Shown here piece by piece: positions 59,243 through 64,000 of a stretch of DNA of 64,000 bases. The notes beneath the pieces were generated by a model. The model was not told where the DNA came from. It did no database searches and saw nothing but the letters and a program-made list of their open reading frames with translations. The translations under genes were made by a program, and so were the position numbers. The stretch spans positions 2,027,501 to 2,091,500 of the forward strand of contig NZ_CP054140.1 of the NCBI RefSeq assembly GCF_016446285.1. Direction: 5' to 3'. Each line of letters begins with the position of its first letter. Position 1 is the stretch's first letter. The DNA is from Desulfobulbus oligotrophicus (lineage in GTDB: Bacteria; Desulfobacterota; Desulfobulbia; Desulfobulbales; Desulfobulbaceae).

Positions 59243-61255
59243 ATGACTGCTTTCCGCAGTTTTTTTCATCACACCACCTTGGAGACGAACAGAGGCGTCT
59301 TAACGGTCGGTGTACTGCTCGGCGTGGTTGCAGCTGTTCTTGTTTTGCTTGGGCCCGAGTCGCTGCGGCGCTTTGATCGGCTGGTTTATGATTTCATGCT
59401 GCACGGTCTTGGGCAAAAACCCGCCCATCCCAAGGTCCTGATTGTTGATATTGATGAGAAAAGCCTCAGCAGATATGGTCAGTGGCCGTGGCCGCGTCAT
59501 CTTGTGGCCCGGTTACTGAACACCATTCGGGACGGGCAACCTGACGGCGTTGGCGTTGATATTCTTTTTGCCGAGCCGGACCGTTCGTCTCTGAAATTTA
59601 TCAGCCAAGATCTCCAAACCTATTTGGGCGACACAGTTGATTTAACAGCCCTGCCCAAAGAGATGCTTGACCATGACTGGGCCCTTTCCCAGGTTGTGCA
59701 GCGTGGTCTTTTTTCATTAGGCGTGATGTTCTCCTTTGACGGCAATGGTCGAACAACAGGGCCACTGCCGGACAGCGGTATTAGTGTGACGGTTGTCAAG
59801 CGTCACAGTGGGGGGCAGTCTTTTTTTCCTGTGGCCGAGAGTTTTGTTGCCACCTTGCCGCAACTGGCCCAGGCAGCCGAAGGATTGGGTTTTTTTAATG
59901 CTGTTCCGGATACGGACGGGACCCTGCGCAGGGTTCCTTTGCTTATTCGTCATCAGGATGTCTACTATCCATCGTTTGCTCTGACCACCTACCTGCTGGC
60001 TCAAAAGAAGAAGAGTGTGACTGTTGATTCCAGTTATACGTGGTTTCATTCCGTGCAGGCGGCAGGAACAGACATACCGGTTGACCAGCATGGTTTTGCC
60101 GCCATACGGTTTCGAGGACCAGCCAAAACCTATCCGTACATTTCGGCGGCGGATGTGCTTGACGGCACTGTTTCCGCACAGGTTTTTCACAGCCGGATTG
60201 TTTTTGTCGGATCTTCAGTCGAGGGGTTGAAGGACAGTCACGTAACTTCTGTTGATCGGCACATGCCTGGAGTAGAAGTGCATGCTACCATGGTCGGAGC
60301 ACTGTTTGACGGTGATTTTATCTCTCTTCCCGTCTGGACGGATGTACTGCAGGCAGCAGGGGCATTGCTCGCCGTTGTTCTGGCAACAGTCATGATTGTC
60401 CAGCTTTCCATCTGGGCCGCCGGGGTAACACTGCTGGGCATTATCTGTGCCATAATCGGCAGTTCCATTGCCCTGTTGACAAGGTATCAGGTATTTCTGT
60501 CCCCGGTTCCGATTACCGTTGCTGTTGTCTTTTCCTTCACGCTCCTTTCTCTGATACGCTTTCGCAGTGAAGAGCTTCGTCTGGTTCATCGCGAACGCCA
60601 GCTTGCCGCAGCCAAGGATTGTGCCATAGTGGGCTGGGCCTCTTTAGCGGAAACTCGTGACACTGAAACCGGTAACCATATCTTTCGTACACAGAAGTAT
60701 ATACGGGCAATGGCGGAATTTCTGCTTGAGCATAAACAGGTCGATTACCGCCTGCAGCCAAAAGATGTGGATCTTCTGTTTAAGTCTTCTCCGCTGCATG
60801 ATGTGGGTAAGGTGGGCGTTCCTGATGCGATTCTGCTTAAACCCGGACGTTTGACACCGGCAGAGTTTGAAGAGATGAAGAAGCACACAGTGTACGGTGC
60901 CGAAGCCCTGGCCAAGGCTGAATCGGCCTCCGGGCTCACTGATGAAACTTCTTTTTTAAAAACCGCCCGTGAAATAGCTTTGACACATCATGAGAGGTGG
61001 GATGGCAGCGGATATCCGTATGGTTTGAAAGGAAAGGCGATTCCGTTAAGCGGCAGGCTCATGGCGCTTGCCGATGTCTACGATGCCCTGATCTCTGAAC
61101 GTGTGTACAAAAAAGCGATGAGTCATGAGGAGGCGGTTCGGATAATCCGCAGCAGCAGCGGCAGTCATTTTGATCCGGAAATTGTGGCACTTTTTGAGAT
61201 CATCGAACATGTCTTCAGGACGATCAGTCAGGAGCATGCTGATCATCAGCAATAA
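59243..61255 (+). CDS. CHASE2-HD-GYP protein, putative c-di-GMP phosphodiesterase
   Basis: The 670-residue protein starts with a membrane segment and a CHASE2 extracytoplasmic sensor (FDRLVYDFMLHGLGQKPAHP, LIVDIDEKSLSRYGQWPWPR). Three more membrane helices follow at about residues 370-430. The cytoplasmic part is an HD-GYP domain with AETRDTETGNHIFRT, HDVGKVGVPDAILLKPGRLT, HHERWDGSGYPYGLKGKAIP and LADVYDALISERVYKKAMSH. The HD and GYP residues are all present, so it should degrade c-di-GMP. It ends a three-gene operon with the FecR and OmpA-type proteins, so a periplasmic signal probably controls the enzyme. Confidence 0.92.
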   Translation: MTAFRSFFHHTTLETNRGVLTVGVLLGVVAAVLVLLGPESLRRFDRLVYDFMLHGLGQKPAHPKVLIVDIDEKSLSRYGQWPWPRHLVARLLNTIRDGQPDGVGVDILFAEPDRSSLKFISQDLQTYLGDTVDLTALPKEMLDHDWALSQVVQRGLFSLGVMFSFDGNGRTTGPLPDSGISVTVVKRHSGGQSFFPVAESFVATLPQLAQAAEGLGFFNAVPDTDGTLRRVPLLIRHQDVYYPSFALTTYLLAQKKKSVTVDSSYTWFHSVQAAGTDIPVDQHGFAAIRFRGPAKTYPYISAADVLDGTVSAQVFHSRIVFVGSSVEGLKDSHVTSVDRHMPGVEVHATMVGALFDGDFISLPVWTDVLQAAGALLAVVLATVMIVQLSIWAAGVTLLGIICAIIGSSIALLTRYQVFLSPVPITVAVVFSFTLLSLIRFRSEELRLVHRERQLAAAKDCAIVGWASLAETRDTETGNHIFRTQKYIRAMAEFLLEHKQVDYRLQPKDVDLLFKSSPLHDVGKVGVPDAILLKPGRLTPAEFEEMKKHTVYGAEALAKAESASGLTDETSFLKTAREIALTHHERWDGSGYPYGLKGKAIPLSGRLMALADVYDALISERVYKKAMSHEEAVRIIRSSSGSHFDPEIVALFEIIEHVFRTISQEHADHQQ

Positions 61256-61414
61256 ATTCTCCACAAAAAATCTTCTTTTTTACCACCTGCCGGTACCTGC
61301 TGAACAGTTTTGGCTGCAGACCATTGGTTCAGAGGCCATGGAACCGTCTTTGTTTCTTGCGACCTCCGATACAGTGCAGGCAACAAAGGTGATGCCTGTC
61401 CTGCTGAGCCGACA

Positions 61415-61457
61415 GCTGATCTGACAACCATCATGGTTTGACGGTTGTCAGATCAGC
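61415..61457. repeat. Perfect 15-base hairpin between convergent genes
   Basis: GCTGATCTGACAACC and GGTTGTCAGATCAGC form a perfect stem around 13 bases. A second small stem AACCAT/ATGGTT can form inside. No T tract follows on either strand. It lies between the HD-GYP gene and the deacetylase gene and may be a bidirectional terminator or an RNA-stabilising structure. Confidence 0.6.
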
Positions 61458-61482
61458 AGAGGGGTATGAAACAAGCGGTGGC

Positions 61483-62790
61483 TTACTCGGATAAGTATTG
61501 AAACCGCTTGTTTTTCTGATCAAGCAGCTGTGCCACCACATAATTTTTCTTGGCACGGGTAAAGGCAGTGTAGCCTTCCTGCTCACAGGCCGGGCAGCAG
61601 TCAATGGGCAGCTCAACACCCAGGCAGGTTGAGAGGTGGCTGCTGCTGCTTTTGATCAGCCGTACTCCCCGGCAGCTTTCGCAATCTTTCAGTTCTTCCC
61701 GCTGGTTTTCCAGAATACCTTCAGTGTCGTAATAGATCTTACGTTCACGGATAAAGTATTCGCCCTGCTTTTCAAAGTCGCCCATGGGCGGGTGATGGTA
61801 ACTGTCCAAAACATAGGCACAGGTTTGTCGTATGGTGTCCATGAGATCAGGTGATTCACGCAGGGCAGCCGGGTTGTAATCGGGTTCGCGGATTCCTGAA
61901 TAGTCACAGCCGGCCATGGCCAGACAGATGCCCAGATTGACATAGGGGAGCGCCCCTTTTATCGAATAGCCACCCTCAAGCACCGCTATATCGGGCTTAA
62001 GGAGCTCGTTGAGGCGGGCATATCCCTGCGCGGAAAACTGCATGTTGGTGATGGGGTCGGTATAGTGGTTGTCCTGACCGGCGGAGTTGATAATCAGGTC
62101 GGGATTGAAGTCGGCAAGAATGGGGAGCACCACCTCTTCAATGGCATAGAGATATCCCTCGTCAGAGGTCCGCGGCGGCAGGGGGATATTCACGGTCTTT
62201 CCCAGTGCCCTGGGACCTCCGTTCTCATACGGAAAACCTGATCCGGGATACAGGGTACGTCCATCCTGGTGAAGAGAGATAAACAGAACGTCCGGGTCGT
62301 GCCAGTACACATCCTGGGTCCCGTCGCCATGGTGGCAATCAGTATCAACAATGGCAATTCGTTTGCGGCCGTAGTGCTCTCGAATCCATTCGACCATTAC
62401 AGCTTCAATGTTGATGTTGCAGAACCCGCGATTACCGTGCACGACTTTCATGGCGTGATGGCCGGGCGGACGGACAAGAGCAAATGCCCGACGTGTTTCC
62501 TGTTCAAAGACCAATCGGGCCGCCTGAATGGCACCACCGGCGGAGATACGGTGTGATTCGGTACATATCGCCGATACCGACGGGAAACAGAAGTGAGCCC
62601 GCATAATATCGAGATCAGAGGCATACAGGGGGCGGTGCTCACTGATTCCCTCGATATCGAACAGGCCCTCTTCCCGAAACTGATCCTGGGTGTACAGGAG
62701 TCGCTCTTCCCGTTCGGGATGGGTAGGGGAGATAGCCCAGTCAAAGGCAGGAAAAAAAATAACGCCAAGAGAGGAGGCAGCTTTTAGCAT
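61483..62790 (-). CDS. Histone deacetylase family protein with C-terminal zinc-ribbon-like region
   Basis: The 435-residue protein belongs to the arginase/deacetylase fold (HDAC/AcuC/acetylpolyamine amidohydrolase). ATG 62790 follows AGGTG; an upstream frame of 27 codons is rejected. Active-site motifs are RPPGHHAMKVVHGNRGFCNI (His pair), VDTDCHHGDGTQDVYWHDPD (zinc Asp and His) and SLHQDGRTLYPGSG, with INSAGQDNHYTDPI giving the later Asp. After about residue 330 comes an extra region with CESCRG and CCPAC, a possible zinc ribbon. The substrate may be an acetylated protein or small molecule; the family alone does not decide. Confidence 0.88.
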   Translation of the reverse strand: MLKAASSLGVIFFPAFDWAISPTHPEREERLLYTQDQFREEGLFDIEGISEHRPLYASDLDIMRAHFCFPSVSAICTESHRISAGGAIQAARLVFEQETRRAFALVRPPGHHAMKVVHGNRGFCNINIEAVMVEWIREHYGRKRIAIVDTDCHHGDGTQDVYWHDPDVLFISLHQDGRTLYPGSGFPYENGGPRALGKTVNIPLPPRTSDEGYLYAIEEVVLPILADFNPDLIINSAGQDNHYTDPITNMQFSAQGYARLNELLKPDIAVLEGGYSIKGALPYVNLGICLAMAGCDYSGIREPDYNPAALRESPDLMDTIRQTCAYVLDSYHHPPMGDFEKQGEYFIRERKIYYDTEGILENQREELKDCESCRGVRLIKSSSSHLSTCLGVELPIDCCPACEQEGYTAFTRAKKNYVVAQLLDQKNKRFQYLSE

Positions 62791-62833
62791 GATCGCACCT
62801 GTGTGAATAAGAGAGTGTGGATGTGGTTGGAGA

Positions 62834-64000
62834 TCAGCATACCTGGAGGAGCGTTGCCGGGGCATCGGCAAGGTGGGTCACAACCGCCGGCCGCACCTGG
62901 GCAACAACCCTGATATTTTTGCCGCTGGTGTAACCGCCGTCAACCATGTTGAAGGAGTCGGCCTGGGTTATTTGCACTTCCTGATCGTTGATCCTGATAC
63001 CAGATGCTGCCAGATCGCCGACAAGCAGCTTTCTGGCCTCTGCCACGGCCTCATCAAGACTGAACCCCCGGGGAACAGACTGGAAAATACCAAGCATGGG
63101 GACGGACAACTTACGTCGTGCGGTATTAGCCGTCAGGCTGAGATGGCTGGTGGTCCTGGTGAGGGCTGCGCCAATGGCATTGACAACACTGTGGAGAGAA
63201 GGAACGGTCACTTCCAGTCCCAACCGTTCGGCAAGTGGCGCCTGAAAAACGGCGGCAGGGCCGCCGATGACAATCAGCCTGGTCGGCTTGATTTCCCGGC
63301 TGGTGAGTATTTCGTGAATGGTATAGACAGGTTTACTGTTGACCTTGAAGATCAGTTGTTCAATGGCTGTTGCCAGGGTTTCCACCGCAGTGCTGATCAC
63401 TGTTTCGGCCAGCTGTTCTGTTGAACAGCTCAATGCATTGCTCATGGCCGTCATACCGGTTTGGGAACGGTCGGTTGCGCCGAAGGCGGCAAGCCCCAGG
63501 ACATTGAAGGCATCCATAATGGTCGGCCGGTCACCGCCGGCGGCCATACAGGGGCCGAGTCGTTGCGGACCGACGGCAACCTCGCCGTTGTCACTGTGAA
63601 TAAGGGAGTCGCCACCGATCCCGATGGATTCGACATGGATGGCACGAACCAGGGTGGGGCGTTCTTCAATGGATATGCCCTCGCGTTCCAGGAGCGGTGT
63701 TCCGCCGGCAAAAAGGGCGATATCCGTGGTTGTGCCGCCGATATCCAGCATCAGGACATCCTCGTTAACAGGTGTGGTGGCAAGGATCCCCATGACTGAT
63801 GCCGCCGGACCGGAGAAGATGGACTGCACCGGTGTTTCCAAAGCACGGACCAGCGGCATGGTGCCACCGTCGGCTTTGAGAATGTTAATTTCAACGTCCT
63901 CAAGGGAAAATCCTTTGAGACTGGTGGTTAATGCCCCGGCAAAGCGCTGAAAAATACGCCAGACAGCTGAATTGTAGTAGGCTGTGTGGATGCGGCGACC
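62834..64000 (-). CDS. Hydantoinase A/oxoprolinase family protein (3' part, runs off right edge)
   Basis: The frame is open to the window edge, so 388 C-terminal codons are seen. Family features are LKADGGTMPLVRALETPVQS, IFSGPAASVMGILA, MLDIGGTTTDIALFAGGTPL and SIGIGGDSLIHSDNGEVAVG, the actin-like ATPase part of ATP-dependent hydantoinase/oxoprolinase enzymes. TRLIVIGGPAAVFQAPLAER follows. The ATG at 63859 is internal, not the start. The gene lies 43 bases upstream of the deacetylase gene, so both are probably one transcript. The substrate is unknown. Confidence 0.88.
   Translation of the reverse strand, partial: GRRIHTAYYNSAVWRIFQRFAGALTTSLKGFSLEDVEINILKADGGTMPLVRALETPVQSIFSGPAASVMGILATTPVNEDVLMLDIGGTTTDIALFAGGTPLLEREGISIEERPTLVRAIHVESIGIGGDSLIHSDNGEVAVGPQRLGPCMAAGGDRPTIMDAFNVLGLAAFGATDRSQTGMTAMSNALSCSTEQLAETVISTAVETLATAIEQLIFKVNSKPVYTIHEILTSREIKPTRLIVIGGPAAVFQAPLAERLGLEVTVPSLHSVVNAIGAALTRTTSHLSLTANTARRKLSVPMLGIFQSVPRGFSLDEAVAEARKLLVGDLAASGIRINDQEVQITQADSFNMVDGGYTSGKNIRVVAQVRPAVVTHLADAPATLLQVC

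Overview
The window reads as a Gram-negative, flagellated, anaerobic deltaproteobacterium of the Desulfobacterota. Three things suggest a Desulfobulbus-type relative: multihaem c-type cytochromes, a NrfD-type quinone complex without a catalytic molybdo-subunit, and the flagellar gene order. This placement is inferred from gene content; no rRNA is present to confirm it.

Layout. (1) 1-14.4 kb, minus strand: a flagellar hook-basal-body and export cluster. One operon runs from a large TPR protein through flgB, flgC, fliE, fliF, fliG, fliH, fliI, fliJ, a MotE-like gene, fliK, flgD and flgE to a terminator. A second transcript starts with fliL and fliM, and fliM runs off the left edge. Both transcripts have a good sigma-54 (-24/-12) promoter. 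(2) 14.8-17.1 kb: a CheX-like protein with a degenerate receiver domain, facing a receiver-less sigma-54 activator that probably drives those promoters. (3) 17.5-29.3 kb: ordinary core genes: a secreted SNase-type nuclease, an Fe-S / hexahaem cytochrome / NrfD redox module, rpsT with textbook promoter and terminator, trpEGDCF (no trpBA here), an RlpA lipoprotein and a nonahaem cytochrome lipoprotein. (4) 29.3-45.8 kb: an accessory region that begins at tRNA-Thr(CGU). It holds a decayed gene, a Gabija-type defence pair (OLD nuclease plus UvrD helicase), a PIN/AbrB toxin-antitoxin pair, an IS3 relic split by an IS5-type element, a tripartite MFS efflux operon with a divergent LysR gene, a VbhA/Fic toxin-antitoxin pair and more IS3 fragments. 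(5) 45.9-52.0 kb: an acrylyl-CoA reductase-like and MaoC-like pair, a heterodimeric ABC exporter and a radical SAM protein. (6) 52.0-58.1 kb: a second accessory patch with integron-cassette character. It has an attC-like site, a small AT-rich membrane-protein module and a truncated gene, three nearly identical IS630-family elements in head-to-tail tandem, and an IS4 relic. The patch is bracketed by two diverged copies of a short cysteine-containing coding segment. (7) 58.2-64 kb: a FecR / OmpA / CHASE2-HD-GYP operon, a histone-deacetylase-family enzyme and the 3' part of a hydantoinase/oxoprolinase gene that runs off the right edge.

The most interesting points are the IS630 triple, whose ends recreate the CTAG target and whose insertion supplies the transposase stop codon; the cassette-borne membrane protein plus 59-residue partner; the Gabija pair; and the redox module with a terminator inside it.
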